Positions 27,802 to 35,660 of a DNA stretch of 64,000 nt are shown piece after piece. A model generated the notes under the pieces. It did no database searches. It was given only the letters and a program-made list of their open reading frames with translations, and was not told the origin of the DNA. The DNA comes from Corallococcus caeni. Lineage in GTDB: Bacteria > Myxococcota > Myxococcia > Myxococcales > Myxococcaceae. The translations under genes and the position numbers were made by a program. The stretch is taken from NCBI RefSeq assembly GCF_036245865.1, contig NZ_BTTW01000015.1:44136-108135 (forward strand), in the 5' to 3' direction. Numbering within the stretch: position 1 is the first letter of the stretch; each line of letters opens with the position of its first letter.

Positions 27802-28803
27802 CTACCAGCGCACCACCGCGCTGCCCCACGCCATCCCCGCGCCAATGGCCATCATCGCGATGACGTCCCCGCGCTTGAGGCGACCGGCGCGCTGCGCCTC
27901 GTCCAGCGACATGGGCAGCGAGGCGGACGACGTGTTGCCGTACTTGTGCAGGTTGAGCCAGCATTTTTCCTTGGGAATCTCCAGCCGCTCCATCACGGCT
28001 TCCAGGATTCGCAGGTTCGCCTGATGGGCGATGACGTGGTCCACCTGCGTCGTGGTCATCCCGTGGACACCCAACGAGGCCTGGGTGGATTCCACCAGCG
28101 CGCGCACCGCGAAGCGGAAGACTTCCTTCCCGTTCATCTTGAGCTTGTGAAGATTTGCATCCACGTTGTCCGCGGTGACGGGGGTGCGGGAGCCGCCTGC
28201 GGGGATGCAGAGCAGGTTCGCGAGCTCGCCGTCGGTGCGCAGGTGGGTGGAGAGGATGCCGCGCGGCGCCATGGCGTCGCCCTCCGCGTCCGGCTCCGCG
28301 CCCAGCACCAGGGCGCCCGCGCCGTCCCCGAAGAGGACGCAGGTGTTGCGGTCCGTCCAGTCCACCGCGCGGGTGAGCACGTCCGCGCCCACGACGAGCG
28401 CGCGCTTCACCTGGCCGGAGCGCACGAATTGATCCGCCACGCTCAGCGCGTACAGGCCTCCGGCGCACGCGGCGGACACGTCGAAGGCGAAGGCGCGCTT
28501 CGCCCCCAGCTTCGCCTGCACCAGCGCGGCGCAGGACGGCATGGGCATGTCCGCGGTGACGGTGCCCACGACGATGAGGTCCAGGTCGCCGGGGGCCACG
28601 CCCGCCATCTCCAGCGCGTTGCGCGAGGCCTGCACCGCCAGGTCGCTCGTCGCCTCATCCGGGGCGGCCTGCCTGCGCTCCTGGATGCCGGTGCGCTCGC
28701 GGATCCACGCGTCGCTCGTGTCGACCAGGCGCTCCAGGTCCTGGTTGGTCAGGACCTGCGCGGGGGCATAGGAGCCGGTTCCGATGATGTGCGTGCGTGC
28801 CAA
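27802..28803 (-). CDS. fabH: Beta-ketoacyl-ACP synthase III
   Basis: A 333-residue initiating condensing enzyme that joins an acyl-CoA primer, which in myxobacteria includes branched isovaleryl-CoA, to malonyl-ACP. Motifs: AFDVSAACAGGLYAL (Cys), DHVIAHQANLRILEAVM (His) and NLHKYGNTSSASLPMSL (Asn). The start appears to be TTG 28803: GGAGG lies four bases before it and it yields the family N-terminus (M)ARTHIIGTGSYAPAQ; there is no in-frame ATG or GTG at this place. Between plsX and fabD. Confidence 0.95.
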   Translation of the reverse strand: MARTHIIGTGSYAPAQVLTNQDLERLVDTSDAWIRERTGIQERRQAAPDEATSDLAVQASRNALEMAGVAPGDLDLIVVGTVTADMPMPSCAALVQAKLGAKRAFAFDVSAACAGGLYALSVADQFVRSGQVKRALVVGADVLTRAVDWTDRNTCVLFGDGAGALVLGAEPDAEGDAMAPRGILSTHLRTDGELANLLCIPAGGSRTPVTADNVDANLHKLKMNGKEVFRFAVRALVESTQASLGVHGMTTTQVDHVIAHQANLRILEAVMERLEIPKEKCWLNLHKYGNTSSASLPMSLDEAQRAGRLKRGDVIAMMAIGAGMAWGSAVVRW

Positions 28804-28847
28804 GAGGCCTCCGAAGTCGTCGGAGTCCAACGCCCGGCCCGCGCGCT

Positions 28848-29909
28848 CTAATCGGCCCCTTCGTCCCCGTCCGCCTTCCTCCCCCGCTGGTGGGGAGGAA
28901 GCCAGGCGGCGGCGTTGGCAATGCAGCGCGTCAGCTCTTCCTGCACGCCCGCGCGCACATGCTGCAGCGTGGTGACGAGCGCGTTGTGGATGGCGCGGGG
29001 GGAGGAGCGGCCGTGCGCGACGATGCCCACTCCCTGGAGGCCCAGGAGCGGCGCGCCGCCATATTCGGCGTAGTCCATGACGCGGCGCAGCCCCGCCAGG
29101 GTGGGCTTGAGCAGCAGCGCGCCCAGCTTCTCCGGCAGGCCGCCGCGCTTCTCGATGGCGGAGCGCAGGAGGCCGGTGATGCCCATGCCCACGCCTTCGG
29201 AAGTCTTCAGGACGATGTTGCCGGTGAAGCCGTCCGTCACGACGACCTCCACGTCGCCGGAGAACAGGTCCTTGCCCTCCACGTAGCCCACGAACTCCAG
29301 GTCCGAGCGGCGCAGGAGGGCGCTGGCGTCGCGCGTGAGCTGCGTGCCCTTGGATTCCTCCTCGCCGTTGGAGAGCACCGCCACGCGGGGGCGCTTCACG
29401 CCCAGGCGCGTGCGCGAGTACGCCTCGCCGAGCACGGCGAACTGGGCCAGGTGCGAGGGGCGGCAGTCCACGTTGGCGCCCGCGTCCAGCAGCAGGCAGC
29501 GGCCTTCGCCCTTGAGGGCCGGGAACAGGGCCGCGATGGCCGGACGCTCCACGCCGGGGATCCGGCCGAGCGTCAACATGCCACCGGCCATCACCGCGCC
29601 GGAGTTGCCCGCCGACACGAGGGCACACGCCTCCCCTTTCCGGACGAGCTCGAAGCCCACCCGGAGCGAGGAGTCCCGCTTGCGTCGGAACGCAGCGGTG
29701 GCGGGGTCGTCCATCTCCACCACTTCGGACGCGTGGTGGAGATGCACGTTGGCGGGCGCGCCGGCGCGATCCAGGACGGGACGTACACGCGTGGCGTCCC
29801 CGACCAGCACAAGTTCGTGCCCGGGATACGCTCGCGCGAACAGCACGCCCCCTTCCACGACGGCGTCGGGGGCGTGGTCGCCACCCATCGCGTCGAGGAC
29901 GAGCCGCAC
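28848..29909 (-). CDS. plsX: Phosphate acyltransferase PlsX
   Basis: A 353-residue peripheral membrane enzyme converting acyl-ACP to acyl-phosphate for phospholipid synthesis. Signatures: RLVLDAMGGDHAPDAVVEG at the start, SAGNSGAVMAGGMLTLGR, LLDAGANVDCRP and VVTDGFTGNIVLKTSEGV. GTG 29909 is the start with GGAAGG upstream. The tail RGRKADGDEGAD is a lineage-specific extension. Order rpmF-plsX-fabH is widely conserved in bacteria. Confidence 0.97.
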   Translation of the reverse strand: MRLVLDAMGGDHAPDAVVEGGVLFARAYPGHELVLVGDATRVRPVLDRAGAPANVHLHHASEVVEMDDPATAAFRRKRDSSLRVGFELVRKGEACALVSAGNSGAVMAGGMLTLGRIPGVERPAIAALFPALKGEGRCLLLDAGANVDCRPSHLAQFAVLGEAYSRTRLGVKRPRVAVLSNGEEESKGTQLTRDASALLRRSDLEFVGYVEGKDLFSGDVEVVVTDGFTGNIVLKTSEGVGMGITGLLRSAIEKRGGLPEKLGALLLKPTLAGLRRVMDYAEYGGAPLLGLQGVGIVAHGRSSPRAIHNALVTTLQHVRAGVQEELTRCIANAAAWLPPHQRGRKADGDEGAD

Positions 29910-29929
29910 CAGCAGCCTTCCGCTTTCAA

Positions 29930-30118
29930 CTACTCCGCGGCGGTCGCGATGACCTCACGGCCACCGTAGTTGCCACAGGCCGCGCAGGCGCGGTGCGGCA
30001 TCACGGGCTCCTTGCACTTGGAGCACTTGATGACCTGGACGGGGGTCCGCAGGTTGTTGTTGCCGGCCCGACGACGGTCCCGGCGCATCTTCGACGTCCG
30101 CTTCTTGGGAACTCCCAC
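29930..30118 (-). CDS. rpmF: 50S ribosomal protein L32
   Basis: A 62-residue ribosomal protein: GVPKKRTSKMRRDRRRAGN at the start, then a zinc-binding C-x2-C / C-x2-C pair in IKCSKCKEPVMPHRACAACG. All four cysteines are kept, so it is the zinc-dependent form. GTG 30118 is the start with GAGGTG upstream. It lies between the DUF177 gene and plsX, the standard cluster. Confidence 0.97.
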   Translation of the reverse strand: MGVPKKRTSKMRRDRRRAGNNNLRTPVQVIKCSKCKEPVMPHRACAACGNYGGREVIATAAE

Positions 30119-30144
30119 GGCTCACCTCGGCATCGGACCCGTCC

Positions 30145-30165
30145 CCCCTCGCGACCTGCGAGGGG
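30145..30165 (-). other. Hairpin in the DUF177-rpmF leader
   Basis: CCCCTCG (30145-30151) and CGAGGGG (30159-30165) form a 7-base perfect stem with a 7-base loop in the 58-base gap in front of rpmF. There is no T-run. It could take part in L32 expression control or RNA processing; nothing more can be said. Confidence 0.35.
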
Positions 30166-30176
30166 CATAGGGACCG

Positions 30177-30776
30177 TCAGTTCAACTTGATGTTCTTCAG
30201 CGGCGACAGGCGAGGGTCCACGACCTTCGTCTCGCAGCCGCACTTCTTCTCATTGAGGTTCTGGCCGCACTGCGAGCAGAGCCCCTGGCAGTCTTCCCGA
30301 CAGACCGCGTTCATCGGGAGCGCGAGCAATACCTGTTCCCGGATGATCGGATCCAGATCGATCGTCTTCCCATCGAAAACCTGCTCGTCCGCCTCGCCCA
30401 GCGCGAAGGTGCCCCCGGATTCACCCTGGGTGCGTTCCTTCTTCTCCATGGCCTTCTCGTCGTCGTCCTTGAAGTCATCGCCCCGGGCCAGGGACTCCGG
30501 CACCAGGTTGATGGTGAAGGACACGGGAAGGTCCAGCTTCACGTCCGCGAGGCAGCGCTTGCAGGGCGCGCCCACGTGGACCGTGAAGCCGCCCGTCAGC
30601 AGCACGCCGCCACTGACCTTGCGCAGGGTGGCCTGGAGCGTCGACGGAGCGGTCGCCTGGAAGCCAGTGCCCTCGCCGGACCCCTGACCTTCCAGGGCCT
30701 CCTTGAGGACCCCGGGAGCGATGGGCTCGTCGAGCTTCAGCCCCGCGTCTTTGATTTGTTCAATCTTTACGACCAT
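30177..30776 (-). CDS. DUF177 (YceD-like) protein, probable 23S rRNA accumulation factor
   Basis: A 199-residue YceD/DUF177 protein; the family is linked to 23S rRNA maturation and always accompanies rpmF. Cysteine pairs are visible in GAPCKRCLADVKLDLPV, VCREDCQGLCSQCGQNLN and EKKCGCETK, with the family GLCSQCGQNLN motif intact. A charged insert (DDFKDDDEKAMEKKERTQG) lies near residues 100-118. It is the first gene of the long rpmF-fab operon and has a near-consensus promoter 30 bases upstream. Confidence 0.9.
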   Translation of the reverse strand: MVVKIEQIKDAGLKLDEPIAPGVLKEALEGQGSGEGTGFQATAPSTLQATLRKVSGGVLLTGGFTVHVGAPCKRCLADVKLDLPVSFTINLVPESLARGDDFKDDDEKAMEKKERTQGESGGTFALGEADEQVFDGKTIDLDPIIREQVLLALPMNAVCREDCQGLCSQCGQNLNEKKCGCETKVVDPRLSPLKNIKLN

Positions 30777-30805
30777 CTACAAGGCTTCCCGGCAAAAGGG
30801 CGCGC

Positions 30806-30834
30806 AACATAGAGGGACTCCCCCCGTCAGTCAA
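30806..30834 (-). promoter_or_regulatory. Sigma-70-like promoter of the DUF177-rpmF-fab operon
   Basis: Minus-strand TTGACT (30829-30834), a 17-base spacer and TATGTT (30806-30811). The -35 has five of six consensus bases and the spacer is ideal. It would start transcription about 20-25 bases before the DUF177 ATG. This is among the clearest vegetative promoters in the window. Confidence 0.72.
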
Positions 30835-30904
30835 CACGCCGGGTTGGACTACCGAGCCGCGCCGCGTGGATCCCCTCAACACCGCTCTGGTAGCTTTCCA
30901 TCTG

Positions 30905-31834
30905 ATGCGCTTCCCCGCTCGACGTTCGCGGGGCGCACTCTGTGTCTGGGGGCTCGGGCTGATGCTCGCCCTGCCGGCGCAGGCCCGTGCGCCCCTTCCC
31001 CCGTCCACCCTCCTCTTCCAGCTTGGCCCGACGAGCCCCGCCATCGACGCGGCGAAGGACCTGCTGGAGGCCGGCCGCTTCCAGGAGGCCCTGGACGTGG
31101 TGCGGGGCGGGCTGGACGCGCCCGACGTCACGGACGACGAGCTGGTGGAGCTCTACCGCCTGCAGGGGCTCACCGCCCTCTACCTGGGCGACGAGGCCCT
31201 GGCGCGCGGCGCGTACGAGAAGCTGCTCCAGGCCCGGCCGGACTTCGAGCTGCCCCGCTCCGCGCCGCCCAAGGTCCGCGACCTCTTCGCGAAGCTGAAG
31301 GAGGACCTGCGCCACCGCCGCGTCCACCCCGTCACCCTGCAGGTGGACCCCATCCCGGACCCCGCGCCGGGCGAGCGCGTGGAAGTGGACGCCACCCTCC
31401 GGGACATGGCGCTGGGCGCGCGGGCGCGGCTGTTCTACCGGCGCGCGGGGGCGCAGGGCTTCTCGTCGGTGGACTTCGTGCGCGACCGCGCCCGGCCGGA
31501 GCACTACACCGCCGTGCTGCCCGCGTACGAGCTGCCCGTGGAGAGCACGCCCTATGAAGTGGAGTACTACTTCGAGGTCGTGGACGCGGCCGAGCGGCGG
31601 CTCGCCGGACGCGGGGATCCGTTCCATCCCCTCCTCTTCCAGGTGGCGTCGCGAAGCGCGCCCACTACGGCCCTGACGGAAGGCGCCAGCCGCCCCTGGT
31701 ACAAGAGCCCCTGGCTCTGGGTGGCCGTGGGCGCGGTGGCCATTGGCGGCACGGCAGGGGTGGTGGCCCTGTCTTCCTCGGAGGAGCGCGGCCGCGTGCC
31801 CATCACCATCCGCCTGGAGGACGCCGCGCCATGA
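30905..31834 (+). CDS. Exported TPR-like protein with C-terminal membrane anchor
   Basis: A 309-residue protein from ATG 30905 (GTG 30866 is an in-frame alternative). A signal peptide (RRSRGALCVWGLGLMLALPAQARA) is followed by a helical repeat region resembling tetratricopeptides (AAKDLLEAGRFQEALDVVRG, LYRLQGLTALYLGDEALARG). A beta-rich domain comes next (RARLFYRRAGAQGFSSVDF, VEYYFEVVDAAERR). Near the C-terminus a transmembrane helix (WLWVAVGAVAIGGTAGVVAL) precedes a short tail. This architecture is frequent in myxobacterial envelope proteins. The last bases overlap the next gene (ATGA), so the two products probably work together. Function unknown. Confidence 0.8.
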   Translation: MRFPARRSRGALCVWGLGLMLALPAQARAPLPPSTLLFQLGPTSPAIDAAKDLLEAGRFQEALDVVRGGLDAPDVTDDELVELYRLQGLTALYLGDEALARGAYEKLLQARPDFELPRSAPPKVRDLFAKLKEDLRHRRVHPVTLQVDPIPDPAPGERVEVDATLRDMALGARARLFYRRAGAQGFSSVDFVRDRARPEHYTAVLPAYELPVESTPYEVEYYFEVVDAAERRLAGRGDPFHPLLFQVASRSAPTTALTEGASRPWYKSPWLWVAVGAVAIGGTAGVVALSSSEERGRVPITIRLEDAAP

Positions 31835-32319
31835 GACACGCAGCCCTGTTGATGCTTTCCCTCCTCTGCGGCTGCGGGCCGGACGCGGCTCCGGGGGCCC
31901 TGCCCCTGGGACTGGAGGTCACGCTCAGCCGCGCCGTCGCGAGCCAGGTGGGCGCCTACCAGGTGGTGGTGCTGAAGGACGGCGCGAAGCGCAACTGCAC
32001 GGAGCTGCAGCGCACCTGCCTGGCCACGCAGGTGGACCCCGGCGACCTGCTGGAGCTGAAGGACGCGGACGGCAACACGGGGCGCACGCTGCGCTTCCCC
32101 TCCGCCCCCGGCGGCGCGGCCATGGGGCTGGCGGTGGACGTGCCGGTGGGGCGCGACTACGCGCTCGTCATTGAAGCGCTGACGGCCGACACGCCGACGC
32201 GCTTCCTGGGCAGCTCCTGCAACTACCTGCGCGAGGTGAACTCCGGCACCAACGCGACCCTGGTGGCCGCCCCCATCGAGCTGACCTCCCAGGCCTGCGA
32301 CCCGGTGTTTCCGCGCTGA
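31831..32319 (+). CDS. Putative lipoprotein of unknown function
   Basis: A 162-residue protein with a lipoprotein signal peptide: MRHAALLMLSLLCGCG places the lipobox cysteine at residue 13 or 15. The mature part looks like a single beta-sandwich (LGLEVTLSRAVASQVGAYQV, RDYALVIEAL) with Cys pairs that could form disulphides (NCTELQRTC, SSCNYLR, SQACDP). ATG 31831 overlaps the stop of the upstream TPR-like gene, indicating translational coupling and a likely shared complex. No family recognised. Confidence 0.75.
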   Translation: MRHAALLMLSLLCGCGPDAAPGALPLGLEVTLSRAVASQVGAYQVVVLKDGAKRNCTELQRTCLATQVDPGDLLELKDADGNTGRTLRFPSAPGGAAMGLAVDVPVGRDYALVIEALTADTPTRFLGSSCNYLREVNSGTNATLVAAPIELTSQACDPVFPR

Positions 32320-32377
32320 GCCCCGCTCGGAAGACTACCGGCGCCCCGCTGGGGAGGCGGGCGGGCATGGCGCGTGG

Positions 32378-32395
32378 ATGTCACATGGTTGTCCC
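32378..32395 (+). promoter_or_regulatory. Candidate PhoB box before the first phoB-like gene
   Basis: ATGTCAC - ATGG - TTGTCCC: two 7-mers resembling CTGTCAT with the 11-base periodicity of PhoB-binding sites, 66 bases before the regulator start. It suggests autoregulation by phosphate status. The evidence is sequence resemblance to the enterobacterial box only. Confidence 0.5.
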
Positions 32396-32460
32396 GAGCG
32401 CGGCGGAACGAATCTGTTACGGGACGCCACGCATTCCATCCCTTCGCGGGAGCACCCTTC

Positions 32461-33141
32461 ATGGCGCGCATCCTCATCATCGAGGACGAGCAGGACCTGG
32501 CCGGACTCGTCGACTACAACCTCCGCGCGGCGGGCTTCGAGACGGACACGGCGAACACCGGCGCGGGCGGGCTTGCCCGGGCCCGGGCCCACCCTCCGGA
32601 CCTGGTGCTGCTGGACCTGATGCTGCCGGACGTCGCGGGCGGTGAGGTCCTGCGCATGCTCAAGAGCGACTCGGAGCTGAAGAAGGCCGCGGTCGTCATC
32701 GTCAGCGCCAAGGGCCAGGAGGCCGACCGCATCCAGGGCCTGGAGCTGGGCGCGGACGACTACGTGGTGAAGCCCTTCTCCGTGCGCGAGCTGCTCTTGC
32801 GCGTGAAGGCCGTGCTGCGCCGCGCGGACGCGGAGGAGGGCCCCGCCGCGGTGCTGGCCGCGGGCGACATCAGCCTGGACACGTCCCGCCACCAGGTGCG
32901 GGTGAAGGGCGAGGAGATCATCCTCACCGCGCTGGAGTTCCGCCTGCTGCGCACGCTCCTGGAGCGCAGCGACCGCGTGCAGACGCGCGAGGTGCTGCTG
33001 TCCGACGTCTGGGGCATCCAGGCTGAAATCCACACGCGCACCGTGGACACGCACATCAAGCGCCTGCGCGAGAAGCTGGGGCCCGCGGGCGACATCATCG
33101 AGACCGTGCGCGGCGTGGGCTACAAGCTCAGCCCTCCGTGA
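32461..33141 (+). CDS. phoB: OmpR/PhoB-family response regulator
   Basis: A 226-residue DNA-binding response regulator. The receiver has ED at 8-9, the phospho-acceptor Asp in LVLLDLMLPDVAGGE and Lys in DDYVVKPFSVREL. The winged-helix domain ends with TRTVDTHIKRLREKLG and TVRGVGYKLSPP. It is followed after seven bases by a PhoR-like kinase, and preceded by a candidate PhoB box, so a phosphate-sensing role is likely. Because a second, very similar regulator lies at 41423, the symbol is provisional. ATG 32461 fits the family N-terminus. Confidence 0.85.
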   Translation: MARILIIEDEQDLAGLVDYNLRAAGFETDTANTGAGGLARARAHPPDLVLLDLMLPDVAGGEVLRMLKSDSELKKAAVVIVSAKGQEADRIQGLELGADDYVVKPFSVRELLLRVKAVLRRADAEEGPAAVLAAGDISLDTSRHQVRVKGEEIILTALEFRLLRTLLERSDRVQTREVLLSDVWGIQAEIHTRTVDTHIKRLREKLGPAGDIIETVRGVGYKLSPP

Positions 33142-33148
33142 GGCCGTC

Positions 33149-34510
33149 ATGCCCCTGCGCTTCACGCTCCTGGCGCTGCTCGTTCCTCCCCTCCTGGTCG
33201 CGACGCTGCTCGTGCTCTTCGGCCACCCGGCGGGCGCGCTCGCCGCGGGGCTCGTCACGCTGGCGGGCTCCGCGCTGGCGCTGGGCACGAGCCGCGTGGC
33301 CATGGAGCGCCAGCTTCGCGCGCTGACCCAGAAGACGCAGTCGCTGGCCGCGGGCGTGGACGTGGCGCCGCCCAAGGGCCTGGAGCGCACCGACGACCTG
33401 GCGCAGCTGGAGGACGCCATCGACACGCTGGACGACCAGCTGTCCATGCGCGCCGCCGCCCTCAACCAGGAGGCGCGCATCCTCACCGCCGTGCTGGACG
33501 GCATGGCGGAGGGGCTCTGGGTGACGGACGCGGAGGGCACCGTGGTGCGCCACAACGACGCGCTCGCGGAGATGCTCCGGCCCGCGCACGGCGCCATCGT
33601 GGGACAGCGGCCGCTCGCGCTCATCCGCAATGAAGCCCTCAACGACGCGGTGGCCCGCGCCTGTCATGAGGGGGCCTCCACGCGGCTGGAGCTGACGCTC
33701 GAGGGGCTGTACTCCCGCACGCTGGCCGTGCGCGTGACGCCCGTGGGGCGCGACCTGCCCGGCAGCGCCGCCGTCTTCCACGACGTCACGGAGCTGCGCC
33801 GGCTGGAGAAGGTGCGCAAGGACTTCGTGGCCAACGTCTCCCACGAGCTGCGCACGCCCATCACCGCCATCCGAGGCTACGCGGAGACGCTCCAGGGCGG
33901 CGCGCTCCAGGACACCCAGGTGGCCCCGAAGATGGTGGAGATCATCCACCGCCAGTCCGAGCGCCTCTCCGAGCTGGTGGAGGACCTGCTGGAGCTCTCC
34001 CGCCTGGAGGCGCGCGAGATGACCTTCCAGCGCACGGAAGTCCCCCTGGCCCTGGCCGTCTCCCGCGCCGCCGAAGGCGTGCGCCCCAAGGCCGAGGGCA
34101 AGAACCAGCAAATCGGGTTGCACGTGCCGCCAGGACTGGTGGCGCTGGGGGATGGGCGGGCCATCGAGCAGGTGCTGCTCAACCTGCTCGACAACGCGGT
34201 GAAGTACACGCCCGCGGGCGGCCGGGTGGACGTGGACGGAGCGTACGAGGGCGGCCGGTGCGTCGTGCGCGTGCGCGACACAGGCGTGGGAATCGAGCCC
34301 AAGCATCTTTCCCGGATTTTCGAGCGATTCTACCGGGTGGACAAGGGGCGCAGCCGGGACATGGGTGGGACGGGACTGGGCCTTTCCATCGTGAAGCATC
34401 TGATGGGCGCGATGGACGGCGAGGTGAAGGTGGAGAGCCAGCCGAACGCGGGCAGTACCTTTGTCATTTTTCTACCCTCGGCGGCTGGCCCGACGGCTGC
34501 GACGGGCTAG
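33149..34510 (+). CDS. phoR: PhoR-like sensor histidine kinase
   Basis: A 453-residue membrane kinase. Two hydrophobic segments at the N-terminus (LALLVPPLLVATLLVLFG and ALAAGLVTLAGSALALG) are followed by a linker, a PAS-like domain (ILTAVLDGMAEGLWVTDAEG) and the H-box VSHELRTPITAIRGYAETL. Next come the N-box LNLLDNAVKYTP and G-boxes VRDTGVGIEPKHL and GGTGLGLSIVKHLMG. The order of two membrane segments, PAS and HisKA/HATPase matches PhoR and there is no large periplasmic sensor, consistent with sensing through Pst/PhoU. It is the partner of the regulator directly upstream. Confidence 0.87.
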   Translation: MPLRFTLLALLVPPLLVATLLVLFGHPAGALAAGLVTLAGSALALGTSRVAMERQLRALTQKTQSLAAGVDVAPPKGLERTDDLAQLEDAIDTLDDQLSMRAAALNQEARILTAVLDGMAEGLWVTDAEGTVVRHNDALAEMLRPAHGAIVGQRPLALIRNEALNDAVARACHEGASTRLELTLEGLYSRTLAVRVTPVGRDLPGSAAVFHDVTELRRLEKVRKDFVANVSHELRTPITAIRGYAETLQGGALQDTQVAPKMVEIIHRQSERLSELVEDLLELSRLEAREMTFQRTEVPLALAVSRAAEGVRPKAEGKNQQIGLHVPPGLVALGDGRAIEQVLLNLLDNAVKYTPAGGRVDVDGAYEGGRCVVRVRDTGVGIEPKHLSRIFERFYRVDKGRSRDMGGTGLGLSIVKHLMGAMDGEVKVESQPNAGSTFVIFLPSAAGPTAATG

Positions 34511-34523
34511 GATGGGGGCGGCC

Positions 34524-35474
34524 ATGCGGGTCGCCATCCTCGCGGACATTCACGGAAACCTTCCGGCCTGCGAGGCCGTGCTGGACGACATCACCAAATC
34601 GGTGGCGCCGGATTACATCGTCGCGGCCGGAGACCTGGCGCTGCGCGGTGCCCACCCGCGCGAGACGGTGGAGCTGCTCTTCAGCCGCTGCCACGCGCTC
34701 ATCATGGGCAACACGGACGCGTACCTCGCCGGCAACTACCTGGGCGGCGCGTACCGCGAACGGGACCACTGGAAGACGGAGCTGTTGCGCTGGACGCGAG
34801 ACCAGCTGGGCGACACGCTGCTCCAGCAGCTGGGACAGATGCCCTTCTCCCTGCGCTACACGCCGCGCAAGGGGCAGGACCTGTTCATCTGCCACGCGAA
34901 CCCGCGCAACCTGGAAGAGTCGCTGGACCCCACGCTGGACGACCACGCGGTGCGCCGCTTCTTCACGCACCTGGACGCGGCCGCGTGCGCCTTCGGGCAC
35001 CTGCACTTCCCCTACCGGCGGCGCGTGGGCCGGATGCTCATCGCGGACGTGGCCAGCGCGGGGATTCCTCGCGACGGCGACCTGCGCCCCGCCTACGGCG
35101 TCTTCACCTTCACCCCCAAGGGCTGGCGCGTGCAGATCCGCCGCGTGCGCTACCCGGTGCGCAAGGCCACCCAGGCCCTCACCGCGCGCCGCGTGCCCGG
35201 GGGGCCGCTGCTCATCCACAAGCTCGTGGAGGCGAGGTACCGCCACCACAACGCCCTGATGGAGGCCGCGCGGCGGCACTCGGGGCTGCCGCCGCCGGGG
35301 CCCGTGCTGCGTCCGCCCCCGGGGGCTTCAGGCTCGCGGCCCACGCACGCCGCGCCCTTCGAGAACAGCCCTCCGCCGGAGGTCGATCCGTCCACGCTGC
35401 CCCTGGACATGGACGGCACGGTGACGGGCGCCTCGCCGCTGCCGCCCGACGCGCTCAACGACCTGGACGGGTGA
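34524..35474 (+). CDS. Calcineurin-like metallophosphoesterase (YfcE/MJ0936 type)
   Basis: A 316-residue protein. Metal-binding motifs: RVAILADIHGNLPACEAVLDD (DxH), IVAAGDLALRG (GD), IMGNTDAYL (GNxD), FICHANPR and FGHLHFPYRR (GHxH). It is probably cytoplasmic and hydrolyses a phosphodiester or phosphomonoester. The C-terminal 80 residues are Pro-rich and probably disordered (PPPGPVLRPPPGASGSRPT). It lies 13 bases after phoR, so it may belong to the same operon, which fits phosphate scavenging. ATG 34524 is preferred; ATG 34512 is four codons upstream. Confidence 0.85.
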   Translation: MRVAILADIHGNLPACEAVLDDITKSVAPDYIVAAGDLALRGAHPRETVELLFSRCHALIMGNTDAYLAGNYLGGAYRERDHWKTELLRWTRDQLGDTLLQQLGQMPFSLRYTPRKGQDLFICHANPRNLEESLDPTLDDHAVRRFFTHLDAAACAFGHLHFPYRRRVGRMLIADVASAGIPRDGDLRPAYGVFTFTPKGWRVQIRRVRYPVRKATQALTARRVPGGPLLIHKLVEARYRHHNALMEAARRHSGLPPPGPVLRPPPGASGSRPTHAAPFENSPPPEVDPSTLPLDMDGTVTGASPLPPDALNDLDG

Positions 35475-35660
35475 GGCGAACGCCCACCGGGTGCGTGCGC
35501 GTGAGGCAGGCCCGTCCGGGAATGGACAGGCGTGCCGTCGCTTCTGACGGACAGCGGGCTTTTCGCACCGCGAAAGCCGCCTGCCCTCCCGCGCGCACAG
35601 GTGCACAGGGGCGCGGCGGGCCTTAGCAACACCTCAGGCGACGACAACGCGGGAGGGGCC

